Source: Bifidobacterium sp. ESL0728
GTDB taxonomy: Bacteria; Actinomycetota; Actinomycetes; Actinomycetales; Bifidobacteriaceae
Reading direction: 5' to 3'
Assembly: GCF_029392015.1 (NCBI RefSeq)
Contig: NZ_CP113925.1
Location: 2,294,001 to 2,358,000 of the forward strand
Length of the DNA stretch: 64,000 bases
Positions 17,650 through 27,512 of the stretch are shown here, one piece after another. A program made the position numbers and the translations under genes. How positions within the stretch are numbered: position 1 is the first letter of the stretch; each line of letters starts with the position of its first letter. The notes under the pieces were generated by a model, which was not told the origin of the DNA, ran no database searches, and saw nothing but the letters and a program-made list of their open reading frames with translations.

Positions 17650-18774
17650 ATGCGTCTAGTCACCAATATGAAACAACGTCTATTGCCCCCCTCCTCGCGC
17701 TCGTTCCATGCTTTCGAAACCAGCGCCAACCGGCGAATCGACGGCCTTGAAGCGCAGGTACGCAACCTTGAAGCGCAGACGCAAAATCTTGCCAACCAAA
17801 ACGAACGGCTCATCTCTTTGGTCGAGAATTTGCAGGAGGCCTCCCAGCAGGAGCATTCCTACGAGCAGGACCGCGACATGATGCTTTACTGGCAGATGTT
17901 CCGTCGTGACGGCGAAAGCATCGAGCAAGCACAACTGCGTTTCTTCCGAGGGCTGCCCAAACCGACCGGTATCCACAAACTCTTCCAGGATGCAGAAGCG
18001 GCTCTGTTCTCGCAATTCGATGCCCTCTGCCGGCAGCACGACATCCTCTATTGGGGCAGCAGCGGCACCATTCTGGGAGCCTATCGCCATCAGGACTTCA
18101 TTCCCTGGGACGACGATATCGACGTTTACATCACCCGTGACCAATTGCGCAAGCTAGAACAGGTCACGCGCGAAGACAAGCGTTTCCGGGTCACCGTCCT
18201 CTGGGATTGGTACGTTGCCTGCAAACAGATACGTTTCCGTTCCACCGACGAGGACAACCCCTGCTTCATCGACCTCTTCACCCTTGACTGGGCCAAAGGC
18301 GACCCTCAGCAGGTCTGGGACGCAGGCACAGAGCAGAGGAAAAGCTTCGTCGCTGAGATTCGCCGGAATTTCAGCGATACCGCATGGCCACAAACCCCGT
18401 ATCTTCCGAGTTCGGACTCTCTGGCCCCCCGGCTCGAAGCGACGCTCGATGCGCAATTGGACGATCTCAAGGCGACCTGCGACATCCTACCGGAGCAGAC
18501 AGGGGCCACGTGCCTGGTCGGAGGGCCAGAAAACATCGACGACGCGCATCCGTCCGGGCCTTATCCAATCGAAAAATGGCTGCCGGCTGATCATCTGCCC
18601 TTCAGAAACCTCGAAATTCCCGTGCCGAACGGTTGGAAACAATATCTTTCGAGGCTTTACGGCGACTACATGGCCATCCCGAAGGACATCAATTCCCACG
18701 AGCACGTCGCCGACGACTATATCCAGTCGCCACAGAGCGTCGCAGCGATGCACCGGCTCATTGACGAAGCCTGA
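17650..18774 (+). CDS. LicD-family transferase with N-terminal coiled coil
   Basis: About 374 residues from ATG 17650; ATG 17638 and 17611 are in-frame alternatives. Residues about 20-75 form a heptad-like coiled coil (RRIDGLEAQVRNLEAQTQNL). The LicD core begins with LYWGSSGTILGAYRHQDFIP, then WDDDIDVYITRDQL, the acidic metal-binding motif of the nucleotidyltransferase fold; a later signature is CFIDLFTLDWAKGDP. LicD proteins transfer phosphocholine or other phospho-groups onto surface glycans, so this may decorate the exported polymer. It is divergent from the GT4 gene. Confidence 0.88.
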   Translation: MRLVTNMKQRLLPPSSRSFHAFETSANRRIDGLEAQVRNLEAQTQNLANQNERLISLVENLQEASQQEHSYEQDRDMMLYWQMFRRDGESIEQAQLRFFRGLPKPTGIHKLFQDAEAALFSQFDALCRQHDILYWGSSGTILGAYRHQDFIPWDDDIDVYITRDQLRKLEQVTREDKRFRVTVLWDWYVACKQIRFRSTDEDNPCFIDLFTLDWAKGDPQQVWDAGTEQRKSFVAEIRRNFSDTAWPQTPYLPSSDSLAPRLEATLDAQLDDLKATCDILPEQTGATCLVGGPENIDDAHPSGPYPIEKWLPADHLPFRNLEIPVPNGWKQYLSRLYGDYMAIPKDINSHEHVADDYIQSPQSVAAMHRLIDEA

Positions 18775-18859
18775 GAATGGGCGCATTTATACTTATCTCT
18801 AGATATTCTGTCAAGTATCAAATACGCAATAATGTCGGCTGATCAAGCATTGAGGAATC

Positions 18860-19978
18860 TTGGAAAAAACTAAACAGACACGCAATCTGAACGTCGAGGT
18901 GCTTCGCATTTTCGCCATGCTGCTGATTGTCGCTTGCCACGGGATGCTCCACATTACGTGGATGCTCAATGCAGACCATCAATCCATCTACAAACCAGGA
19001 TGGAAATCCTCCTTGTTTTATCTGGTTGTGCAATATGGGCAGGTAGGCGTGTCCATTTTTTTCATCATCTCTGGGTTTTTCCTTGTCAATAAGAAATTCA
19101 ATTGGACAAGAATATTCAAAACATGGTTCCAGATGTTCATCTATGGTGTATTGGTTCTCGCAGGGGTTGTCGCCGCTTCTTTTGCGGTTGACCTCCCTGC
19201 GGACATCAGTACTTCGTTCCATGGCGAGGATTTGATTCGCACTGTGTGCGCTACAATAGTCCCGTTTTTCTATGGAACCTATTGGTTTATCACGGCCTAT
19301 ATTTGCATGCTATTGCTTCTGCCATTCCTCAATACCCTATTTGAAAACCTTTCGGAATGTTATATAAATGCTTTCATCGGGATTCTCGCTGTCTTCGGAA
19401 TCTGGGTCATTTTCTTTGGACGCGCCGGAGCATGGAACGATGTCACATACGCCGTACTTGGTTATATGGTGGGCGGCTGGATACGTAAATATGCCCCTTC
19501 ACATGGACAATTGCTGAAGACCCGATACCTTTGGATAGCCATTATTGCTACTACGGTTTTCTTGGTTCTGTTTAATCATGTACTTATGAGCGATTCCCAA
19601 GTAGTAACGTTGCTTGGCTGGCGTAATCAGGCACGACCAGGAATTCAGTTTCTGCCTATGATTATCGGCGCAGCGATTTTCATTCTGGTCAATAAAGTTG
19701 ACATGACCCATGTTCCGCACCCATTAGCAATCTTTACGCTCAAACTCGCTGCTTCTACATTCGGCGTTTACCTCCTGCATGAGAATATGTTCCTTTATCA
19801 CCTCATTTGGCCTGCCGTGACAGGCATATTTCCAGTGCCGCATTCCAATCTGTCGAAGATTTTAATCTTTGCCGCAAGCGTGCTAATCGTCTACGCTGTA
19901 GCATCCTTGGTCACATTTGTGCTCGACACGCTTATCGTCCATCCGTTGGAACGCAAAATCCTTGCCTTGAAACACTAA
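18860..19978 (+). CDS. Acyltransferase family 3 membrane protein
   Basis: 372 residues from a TTG start with a TGAGGA ribosome site. About ten membrane helices. The N terminus has NLNVEVLRIFAMLLIVACHG, the acyltransferase-3 signature with its active-site-region His, and later FFIISGFFLVNKKF and FGVYLLHENMFLYHLIW. Such proteins O-acetylate sugars of cell-surface polymers using acyl-CoA. It lacks the SGNH domain of bimodular members. It is convergent with a second acyltransferase. Confidence 0.85.
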   Translation: MEKTKQTRNLNVEVLRIFAMLLIVACHGMLHITWMLNADHQSIYKPGWKSSLFYLVVQYGQVGVSIFFIISGFFLVNKKFNWTRIFKTWFQMFIYGVLVLAGVVAASFAVDLPADISTSFHGEDLIRTVCATIVPFFYGTYWFITAYICMLLLLPFLNTLFENLSECYINAFIGILAVFGIWVIFFGRAGAWNDVTYAVLGYMVGGWIRKYAPSHGQLLKTRYLWIAIIATTVFLVLFNHVLMSDSQVVTLLGWRNQARPGIQFLPMIIGAAIFILVNKVDMTHVPHPLAIFTLKLAASTFGVYLLHENMFLYHLIWPAVTGIFPVPHSNLSKILIFAASVLIVYAVASLVTFVLDTLIVHPLERKILALKH

Positions 19979-20079
19979 GTCGAACATTCTGCAATCTACA
20001 TCGCCGGCAGTTTTACGGATTGGGGCAAAGACACATGAATCATGTCTTAACCGGAATCACAGAAGGACGAAGCCCACTA

Positions 20080-21228
20080 TTACTTGAAGGTGAATAATCT
20101 GCCAACCACCGGAATTTTTGCGCCCCAATGTGAAACGAAGACGCAAACCACATAAATCAGCAAAACCAGCACCACATTCCAGAACGGCATCAGCCAGCCC
20201 GGAAGCACGTTGCCCATCATAAAACCATGATGCTGAAGCTTGCCGATAATCACCAATATCGGCACATGCAGCATATAGACGCCGAATGTGCTGGAACCCA
20301 GTATGGTGACGAGTCTTTGGCTCCAATGTGGCACCTGCACGGGTAGCAGGAGTGCAAAAACAAGCAACGCGGCAATGCAGGTGGTCAGCATCAGATAACC
20401 ATTGGGGTATCCCAAAGCCTCGTATTGTGTGCCTTTGACAGAACGGCCAAATCTATTAATGCCATAATCCAGGCCGAAGCATACCAGAAGCGTCACAACC
20501 GCCACAGGAACTATCAGACGGTTCCCCATACGTCCTTTGACATGTTCCAGCTTCTGCTTTGTCGATTGATTCGAGAACATGCCTCCAACCATAAAATAGA
20601 AAAGTGTGTACCCATATTTGCCGAAAATGTTGTAGTCATCAATCCCGCTGAATAGTGAGCTGACATCATGATTTGTCATTACGGTCAATATGTTTAACAA
20701 ATAGGCAAGCGACGGAACGATGATATAGAAGAGCCCGAGAACCACAGTCACCCATTTAAAAGCCGAACCGTAAGAAGAATCATATGCACGTTTTATGAGA
20801 GGGTATACCAAATAAACAGCAATCAACGCATTGATAAACCAGAAATGCCCAGTAGGATTGGTGCCTAAGGTTCCACCAAGCATATAGCCCACGAATTCTT
20901 TGGCCGTAAACGGGTGCGGACGACTTGCCCATACAAAGAACAAAGCGACCAGCAGCTTCCACAATTCCATGATCACCACCATAACGACCAGCTTGTGGAC
21001 ATGCTTTTTCATATTCAACGGTCTCGGCAGCAGCAATGCACCATTCACCGCAAAAAACAGAGGAATACAGATGCCATCAGGAGCGAGGAGTAAGTCTCCG
21101 GCAGCATTATTCGGCCATTCATATGTATAGAAAGAAAGGTGCAAAAGGATGACAAGAATCATTGACAGCGCTTTGGCCAGATCATATCCTGCTATACGTT
21201 GTTTGCGTTTCAAAATGTTTCTTCCCAC
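20080..21228 (-). CDS. Acyltransferase family 3 membrane protein (second copy type)
   Basis: 382 residues from GTG 21228; TTG 21213, with GGTGGGAAG ahead of it, is an alternative. It shows AGYDLAKALSMILVILLHLS, LFFAVNGALLLPRPL and FGVYMLHVPILVII, the same family marks as its convergent neighbour, but the two are only distantly similar. About ten membrane segments. It probably acetylates or otherwise acylates a surface glycan. Confidence 0.82.
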   Translation of the reverse strand: MGRNILKRKQRIAGYDLAKALSMILVILLHLSFYTYEWPNNAAGDLLLAPDGICIPLFFAVNGALLLPRPLNMKKHVHKLVVMVVIMELWKLLVALFFVWASRPHPFTAKEFVGYMLGGTLGTNPTGHFWFINALIAVYLVYPLIKRAYDSSYGSAFKWVTVVLGLFYIIVPSLAYLLNILTVMTNHDVSSLFSGIDDYNIFGKYGYTLFYFMVGGMFSNQSTKQKLEHVKGRMGNRLIVPVAVVTLLVCFGLDYGINRFGRSVKGTQYEALGYPNGYLMLTTCIAALLVFALLLPVQVPHWSQRLVTILGSSTFGVYMLHVPILVIIGKLQHHGFMMGNVLPGWLMPFWNVVLVLLIYVVCVFVSHWGAKIPVVGRLFTFK

Positions 21229-21350
21229 CTTGGTTGAAGACCTTCTGAATGCTCATATTCTATATAATCGCCGATACAGTTTGATGATGGCATCCGCATT
21301 CGCCGATAAACCGGTCTATTATTTCTATCCCGATTACCCCTTCTGCCGAA

Positions 21351-23429
21351 CTATTGGTCCGGTCGGCTCTCACCGATATCTTCCATATCTTTCGCCATTT
21401 CAGTCGTCTCTGTCGACTGATCCGAACACAAAAAGGGTATCGCCATGGTCAGGAATACTGTGAACAGCAACCCAAGCGTATAGCGATTCTGGTACGCAGG
21501 TACCATAACTTGAACCAAAACTTGCATAAGAACGGGAGCAAAGTACATCAGCGACTTCCAACGCTTACGGACGACGACCAGCGCCAAGGCCAACAACGGA
21601 ACCCAGACTACATAAAGCACCTCTGCTCCAAGAAGAGAAAACGGTGGGATGCGATTCATGACATTGACGAAAGGCTTGCCGAGATGCTCCTGCTGTTTAG
21701 AAAGCGTGCAGGTCTTGAACTCAGGCAGCACCTTCACATTGTTCGTTCCGGCTCCGTCCCATCCGCATTTGACAGGTCCGGTCTGATAATATGTTTCACC
21801 TAGAACGAAGGGATTACGGACGTACGATATCGCATTGATATAAGAACCGGGATATCGAAACGCCAAAGCAACCCACAATTTGTTGAATGCCGACCTGTCC
21901 ACTTTGCTCGATGAAGGCTTATAGCCATAATGCTTGGCAAAATCGGCGCTCAACGGGTTCCAATTTTTCTTTGCTTCCTTGATATCGAGAACCTTCGATA
22001 TGGTATGTAAATCTTTCCGGGAAAGTTGGTCCTGATGATCAATCAGCACCTTGGTGACTTGCTGAATTGGCATAGACAACGATTCCTGAGGACCACCAGG
22101 TGCAATATGCAGCGCTGGGAACAATAAGCCTGGAATCAACACCAAGCATATTCCTGCCGGCACCAGCGTAGCGACCAAAGTCTTGAGACGACCACTCATG
22201 AAAATCAGCACGATAAACGTGGCACCGGTGGTGATGTAAATCGACGGTTTCTTGCTCAGCCCGGCAAAAATAGCCAAGACTACAAACAGGGTGATGAATT
22301 TCCAGCTTACCGGTTTTTCCGACTGCTTACGGTAGATGAATTCCGCAAAGGCGATCGCCCACAAAAGGAAGAGAGGAGCCCAAGTGCTGTCTTTGACGAT
22401 GACGGTGGAAACCGTGGAGAACGTGGGGACGAGAATAACGAACGCAACACCGCAAACCTGAACCAACGCAGGTATGTTCTTCACTCGGCTGAAGCACCAG
22501 GCGAGGCTCAGCACAACTGCAAAGGCCGTAATAATGGCTTGCAAAACGATGAGAATCTGCAAACCCACGACTTCATGGCCCAAAAGCAGCCCCAAGCGAT
22601 CAAAACCAACATAAATCAGAGTATCGAAAACGGGGTGATGATCCTGAAGTACGTAGCCGTCCAGCCACTGCATCGTCATCGGGTCCCAAATCCTCGAACC
22701 TTTGCCTTGGATAAGCTGAAGCACCGTATCGATATTCACGATTACCGGGCCATTTATATATAGAATCGGCAACCAGCAGATCGTCACCAACACGGTGTAA
22801 ATCGCGACACTGCGTGCATTCAGCCTCAGAGAAGGCACATATCGCTTCAACGTTTTGATGAAGCCTGAAGCTTTGCTCTCTTGATTTTCGTTGGAATACT
22901 GAAGTGCATTAATCCCATTGCTGCGCCTATGTTCAAGCGCATCGGTAATCAATGCCCATGCCATCAGCAGTAATGAGCCGACGGCAATCAGCCGAATAAC
23001 AAAGAAGAACGAAAACGAAGGTCTGTCGAATGGATACGTCCCGCTGGAATACCAAGGAAAACCTGTATGCTCCCCATCCAATGTGGCCCAAGTTCCTGTG
23101 AAGCAGACCGTGGCCGATAACAGCAACGCAACTACGGTAAATATGCAACTTTCCCGCAACGAACGTCGCGATATCGCTTGCGAACCTTTCCAATAGAGCA
23201 TAAAGAAGACAAGCCAGGCCGCAAATGAAGCAAGGGCACCTGCAGATGCAACACCGTTGATGGCGTTGTTCAATATGGCGTGCAAACCTACAGCCTGTTC
23301 TACTTCTCCAAGTCCAGGAACTACAAAAATCAGTACCAGCGTTGCCATTAATAAAGATATGACAATACCTAGCAACCCAAAACCCTTACTGTCTCTCCTA
23401 GGATGTTCATTGGCTGCTGTCTGCTCCAT
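21351..23429 (-). CDS. Large polytopic membrane protein, DUF6020-like
   Basis: About 692 residues from the ATG at 23429 (GAGG 5 nt upstream); an in-frame TTG at 23459 is possible. At least twelve hydrophobic segments, in the style of GT-C glycosyltransferases. A large extracellular loop includes YINGPVIVNIDTVLQLIQGK, IWDPMTMQWLDGYVLQDHHP and WYSSGTYPFDRPSF. The LQDHHPVFDT motif is reminiscent of the DUF6020 family seen in Gram-positive polysaccharide loci. A role in lipid-linked sugar transfer is inferred from context. Confidence 0.7.
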   Translation of the reverse strand: MEQTAANEHPRRDSKGFGLLGIVISLLMATLVLIFVVPGLGEVEQAVGLHAILNNAINGVASAGALASFAAWLVFFMLYWKGSQAISRRSLRESCIFTVVALLLSATVCFTGTWATLDGEHTGFPWYSSGTYPFDRPSFSFFFVIRLIAVGSLLLMAWALITDALEHRRSNGINALQYSNENQESKASGFIKTLKRYVPSLRLNARSVAIYTVLVTICWLPILYINGPVIVNIDTVLQLIQGKGSRIWDPMTMQWLDGYVLQDHHPVFDTLIYVGFDRLGLLLGHEVVGLQILIVLQAIITAFAVVLSLAWCFSRVKNIPALVQVCGVAFVILVPTFSTVSTVIVKDSTWAPLFLLWAIAFAEFIYRKQSEKPVSWKFITLFVVLAIFAGLSKKPSIYITTGATFIVLIFMSGRLKTLVATLVPAGICLVLIPGLLFPALHIAPGGPQESLSMPIQQVTKVLIDHQDQLSRKDLHTISKVLDIKEAKKNWNPLSADFAKHYGYKPSSSKVDRSAFNKLWVALAFRYPGSYINAISYVRNPFVLGETYYQTGPVKCGWDGAGTNNVKVLPEFKTCTLSKQQEHLGKPFVNVMNRIPPFSLLGAEVLYVVWVPLLALALVVVRKRWKSLMYFAPVLMQVLVQVMVPAYQNRYTLGLLFTVFLTMAIPFLCSDQSTETTEMAKDMEDIGESRPDQ

Positions 23430-23551
23430 AACGGCCTCATTATCAAACATAAAATACAAAACTGTTTTTAAAGGTTTATCGTTGAAAACCCATCATCCTG
23501 TAAAACTAGCATAAAACATAGAATTCCCATGTCCTCGGGATACCTATTCAG

Positions 23552-23557
23552 TATAGT
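23552..23557 (+). promoter_or_regulatory. -10 box placed for a leaderless GT2 transcript
   Basis: TATAGT ends 7 nt before the ATG at 23565; there is no Shine-Dalgarno. Confidence 0.4.
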
Positions 23558-23564
23558 GGTTACT

Positions 23565-24515
23565 ATGCTGAATACTCCTCAGACTATCGCCGTGCTACTG
23601 CCTTGCTATAACGAGGAAGTCACCATCGGAAAAGTCGTACATGACTTCAAAGAGTCGTTACCTAACGCCGACATCTATGTTTACGACAATAATTCCACTG
23701 ATAAAACCGCTGAAATCGCCAAAACAGCCGGAGCAATTGTCCGTAAGGAACCGCGGCAAGGCAAAGGCAATGTCATTCGTGCGATGTTTGAAGACATCGA
23801 TGCCGACATTTACGTGATGGCTGATGGGGACGATACATATCCTGCAGAAGCCGCGCCAGATATGATTTCCAAAATCTCCGAGGGCTACGACATGGTCATT
23901 GGTGACCGACTGAGTTCCACATATTTCGAGGAAAACAAGCGTCCTTTCCACAATTTCGGCAATCGACTAGTAAGGGGCTCAATCAATTTTCTCTTTGGTG
24001 CATATGTCCATGACATCATGACCGGGTATCGAGCGTTTTCCTTCACCTTTGTAAAAACCTATCCAGTGCTTTCATGCGGTTTCGAAATCGAAACCGAGAT
24101 GACGATTCACAGTCTTAATAACAACTTACGTATTTACGAGATGCCGATTCAGTATCGCGATCGACCCGAAGGCTCCGTCAGCAAGCTCGACACAGTCGGC
24201 GACGGTATCAAAGTTCTTAACACCATATTCCAGATGATTCGGGAGTACAAGCCACTGCCATTTTTCGGAGGCCTCGGTAGTGTGGTCACACTTGTGGGTT
24301 TGGGATTCATGTTGAGCGTGATGTTTGACTTCTGGAGGACAGGAATGGTCGCTCGCTTCCCAACGCTTATCGGCGCAGTCATGCTAGTCATTGCGGGGCT
24401 GCTATTAATCATCACTGGCATCATTCTTGATGTCATCGCCAAAAACGAGCGAAAGACCTCTATCCTGGATTCCAACAAATTCTCGATGCTTCACCGTATG
24501 AGCAAGAGACTTTAA
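23565..24515 (+). CDS. Membrane-anchored GT2 (dolichol-phosphate mannosyltransferase-like)
   Basis: 316 residues from ATG 23565; an in-frame ATG at 23529 adds 12 residues. GT-A domain: IAVLLPCYNEEVTIGKVVHD, YVYDNNSTDKTAEIA, and YVMADGDDTYPAEAAPDM with the metal-binding acidic run, then MTGYRAFSFTFVKTYPVLSC. Two C-terminal membrane helices (residues about 235-300) are as in GtrB/DPM1-like enzymes. Members load a sugar onto undecaprenyl phosphate, which GtrA-type flippases then move. It is well placed to feed the polysaccharide region; the GtrA gene at 6.3 kb could be a partner. Confidence 0.88.
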   Translation: MLNTPQTIAVLLPCYNEEVTIGKVVHDFKESLPNADIYVYDNNSTDKTAEIAKTAGAIVRKEPRQGKGNVIRAMFEDIDADIYVMADGDDTYPAEAAPDMISKISEGYDMVIGDRLSSTYFEENKRPFHNFGNRLVRGSINFLFGAYVHDIMTGYRAFSFTFVKTYPVLSCGFEIETEMTIHSLNNNLRIYEMPIQYRDRPEGSVSKLDTVGDGIKVLNTIFQMIREYKPLPFFGGLGSVVTLVGLGFMLSVMFDFWRTGMVARFPTLIGAVMLVIAGLLLIITGIILDVIAKNERKTSILDSNKFSMLHRMSKRL

Positions 24516-24593
24516 AAATCGGCTTATCAACAAAATCCTATGGACTTGGTAAGTTCACACAAAAGTCTGATATATGAATGCTTAAGAATGTAA

Positions 24594-24633
24594 CGTTCTG
24601 GCTTCCTGAATTTTATTTCAGGAAGCCAGAACG
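24594..24633. terminator. Bidirectional terminator, 17-bp stem
   Basis: CGTTCTGGCTTCCTGAA (24594-24610) is followed by its exact complement, ending at 24633, with a 6-nt loop. It serves the GT2 gene and the convergent GH25 gene. Confidence 0.85.
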
Positions 24634-24695
24634 ATTTACCCATCGATTCTGTGCAGTGGGCATTCACTCATCAGTCGGTTCAAGATAGGTGACAA

Positions 24696-27512
24696 TCACT
24701 GCAATGCATACCAACGTTGCGCATAAGTATCGTTACTGTAATAAAGCTGTACAACCGCACCGTTGGCTGTAGAACCTCCATTCACATCAAGGACCAGATT
24801 CGTATCAATGGCCGAAACGAATTTATAAGCGTTGCCGTCTCGAACAGCAATCCACTTCTGCGCACGAGTATGATTAGATTGGTATTGCTGCAGACCGACA
24901 CCTGCCTGATCCGCTCCTCCAGGAACGTCCAAAACTTTCCCGGACTGAGTGTTAGTCAGTGTCACATATCCGGTGGAGTCGTGGCTTATCCGCCAACTCT
25001 GAGCACCCGTCCAGTTACGACCATATAGCTGTACACGAGCAGAGTTGCCAAGCGATCCGCCGGAAACGTCAAGCACCTGGGACGATTTGTTTTTCGAACC
25101 AAAGCTGTAGACCCCGTCTGAAATTTCCGAACGATGCGCGGCAGCAAGATCATCTGTATACTGCCAGCTCGTCTTTACCGGAGTTAGCCACCACTTCTGA
25201 GCAGCAGTGCCGTTACCGTCGTAAATTTGCAAAGCTGCACCGTTTTTGGCCCAACCTCCAGGAACGTCAATTGCCTTGTCTGCAGCACATCCCGAATAGA
25301 ACGAATACCGTCCAACACCTTGCTGACGAACAAGCCAATGCTGCGAACAAGAATTATTCCGGGAGTACTGCTGGATTGCAGTACCATTGTTTGTAGAACC
25401 CCAAGTCAAGTCAACAGCTTTACCCGAATGGGCATTGATGATTTCATAGACGGCATTACCGACCTGACGGAACGTAAACTTTTGCGCATCAGTATCGTTC
25501 GACGTATAGGTCTGTATATGTGCACCGTCGGCTTGAGATCCCCACGGAACATCCATCACCATGCTGCCATTGGCGGTAGAAGTGATACGCACATATCCGC
25601 TTGGCAAATCAACAACAGTGCTGAACAGAAATTGCTGAGCTCGGGTGAAATTCGGCTCCCATAGCTGCAACCGAGTACCATTCCACGTTTGAGCAGAAGG
25701 AAGATCTAGTACAAAGTTCCCTAGCTTCGATTGAATATACATGCCACCCTGACCTGTATTGCGTAGATACCATCGCTGCGCATTACTATCATTTGAATCA
25801 TATTGCTGAACCGGGGCACCAGGGTATGCATTCCCATTAGGAATATCCAATACTTTACCTGAATCAACATTCCGGATTTCATACGTGCCATCATCGCCAT
25901 GGCGAGTCAGCTTATACTGCTGCGCCGCTGACTGGTTTGCATCGTACAACTGAATCTTGGCACCAGCATTGTTCGAGCCACCCGGGATATCGAGACCTGC
26001 CGAGTCCCTGAGCGATGAGCTGATAAAATATGTATCGTTGGGAAGCGATGAAGCCTGATACGCAGCAATGTTGGGCGCACTGGATACATAATTCAGGTTG
26101 CCGAAGGCATTGTGGTCGACGTTGCCGATGCCGTCAATCCAACCGTCGTCGGAATACTGCCAACCGCGATCATTAGAGGAAAAGCCAAAGCCAGTGCGAG
26201 CTCCGTAACTCGCCACCCAACGCGTATTAGAGCGTACATCAGGTGTGTTCAAAGCCGTATTCAGATAATACGTATAGGAATAAACTGACAGGTTGTTATA
26301 ACCGCCCTGCAGCAAGGCGTTCCACCACGTCTTTACAATGCCGTCGTATACCCAAGGATTGGTGGGCGGCGTGTGACCTGTCCAAGACCACTTCTCAAGG
26401 TCGTAGAAGACGGGATAGCTCAAATCGCCGGGATTCACCCCCGCTGCACGAAGCTTGTTGACCGTATCATTGCCTTCAGCCTGAGCCGAATTATTATCAT
26501 ATGCATATGAATATAGGTAAATGCCAAAGGGAATGCCTAAACGCTTGCACTCGCTGATGTTGCGCAAAGCCTGGTAATCGTAACGATTGTTCCAGCCGTA
26601 AGCGATACGGATGATGGCGCCTTCGACACCCGCATTTTTAGCTGCTTGCCAGTCAATCGTGCCCTGATGTTCGGAAACATCGACTACTCCCTTGGCCTGT
26701 TGGGCAAAGAGATTGCCTCCCCGCTCGAAGAATGCCGGAGTGTTGTTGTACCAACCCCAATAGGCACCGTATTGGTTGTTCTGCAAAGCAACGTTGCGCA
26801 CATTGCCGCCTGTCGTGTGCTTCCCGGTCTTGACGCCCGAGGCGACGCTGGACGTCTGCTTGTTGGTTTCGACGTCTACGGCACCACGCACCTTGGCGGA
26901 CGCCGAAGAGGAATCGGCGCTATTGCTACCGTTGCTGCTGTTACTGCTACTATTACTTTCGTTGTTAGTGTTACTGCCGCTATTACTGCCATTCGTCGCG
27001 TCTGCATCGCCGCCGTTCTTTTCAACGGCTTTCTTGACTTTATTGGCCTCGACCGGAATAAACCGCTTGCCGTCGGTCTTGGCCAGCGGATCAGGCTGCT
27101 GATCCGCAGTACCTACCAGCTTCGGGTCCGTCACGGGCTTGCCGGTCTCAACGTTTTTGACCTGGCCATCTGTGGTCACGGCCAGATTCTTGGAAACCAC
27201 CGTCGCATCGTCCGGCACGGCAGCGCTGACCTTGTCCGGCAGCTTCTGGCTCGGGTTGTCTGGCATCACGTCTTTCGGCGCATTGGCAGCTGGAGAGACC
27301 TTTTGATTGCCAATGGTCTGGGTGCTAAATCCACTCTGCTGCCCACCGTTGAGCGTGCTAGACGCCGCCGAACCGATACCGGCCTGGTCGAAACCGCTCA
27401 GGTTCGTATCGCTCGCCGCCTGCGCCGGAACCGCAGTCAACGCCAGCCCCAACGCTGGAGCCGCCAACACGGCCGCCAGCTTGGTAGCCGTCTCCACTAA
27501 CCTGTTCTTCAT
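24696..27512 (-). CDS. Secreted GH25 muramidase with nine ricin-B-like repeats
   Basis: 938 residues from the ATG at 27512, which has GAAGGA upstream and begins directly with a signal peptide (KLAAVLAAPALGLALTAVPA, cut near AQA-AS). An in-frame ATG at 27635 would add 41 residues without a ribosome site. After a Ser/Asn-rich linker comes the lysozyme domain (about residues 270-465): VVDVSEHQGTIDWQAAK with catalytic Asp, and SYPVFYDLEKWSW with the catalytic Glu. The rest is nine QxW-type units (AQRWYL, AQKWWL, AQSWRI and others), three ricin-B trefoils that bind sugars. No sortase motif, so it is likely released or held by sugar binding. It cuts peptidoglycan. Confidence 0.88.
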   Translation of the reverse strand: MKNRLVETATKLAAVLAAPALGLALTAVPAQAASDTNLSGFDQAGIGSAASSTLNGGQQSGFSTQTIGNQKVSPAANAPKDVMPDNPSQKLPDKVSAAVPDDATVVSKNLAVTTDGQVKNVETGKPVTDPKLVGTADQQPDPLAKTDGKRFIPVEANKVKKAVEKNGGDADATNGSNSGSNTNNESNSSSNSSNGSNSADSSSASAKVRGAVDVETNKQTSSVASGVKTGKHTTGGNVRNVALQNNQYGAYWGWYNNTPAFFERGGNLFAQQAKGVVDVSEHQGTIDWQAAKNAGVEGAIIRIAYGWNNRYDYQALRNISECKRLGIPFGIYLYSYAYDNNSAQAEGNDTVNKLRAAGVNPGDLSYPVFYDLEKWSWTGHTPPTNPWVYDGIVKTWWNALLQGGYNNLSVYSYTYYLNTALNTPDVRSNTRWVASYGARTGFGFSSNDRGWQYSDDGWIDGIGNVDHNAFGNLNYVSSAPNIAAYQASSLPNDTYFISSSLRDSAGLDIPGGSNNAGAKIQLYDANQSAAQQYKLTRHGDDGTYEIRNVDSGKVLDIPNGNAYPGAPVQQYDSNDSNAQRWYLRNTGQGGMYIQSKLGNFVLDLPSAQTWNGTRLQLWEPNFTRAQQFLFSTVVDLPSGYVRITSTANGSMVMDVPWGSQADGAHIQTYTSNDTDAQKFTFRQVGNAVYEIINAHSGKAVDLTWGSTNNGTAIQQYSRNNSCSQHWLVRQQGVGRYSFYSGCAADKAIDVPGGWAKNGAALQIYDGNGTAAQKWWLTPVKTSWQYTDDLAAAHRSEISDGVYSFGSKNKSSQVLDVSGGSLGNSARVQLYGRNWTGAQSWRISHDSTGYVTLTNTQSGKVLDVPGGADQAGVGLQQYQSNHTRAQKWIAVRDGNAYKFVSAIDTNLVLDVNGGSTANGAVVQLYYSNDTYAQRWYALQ

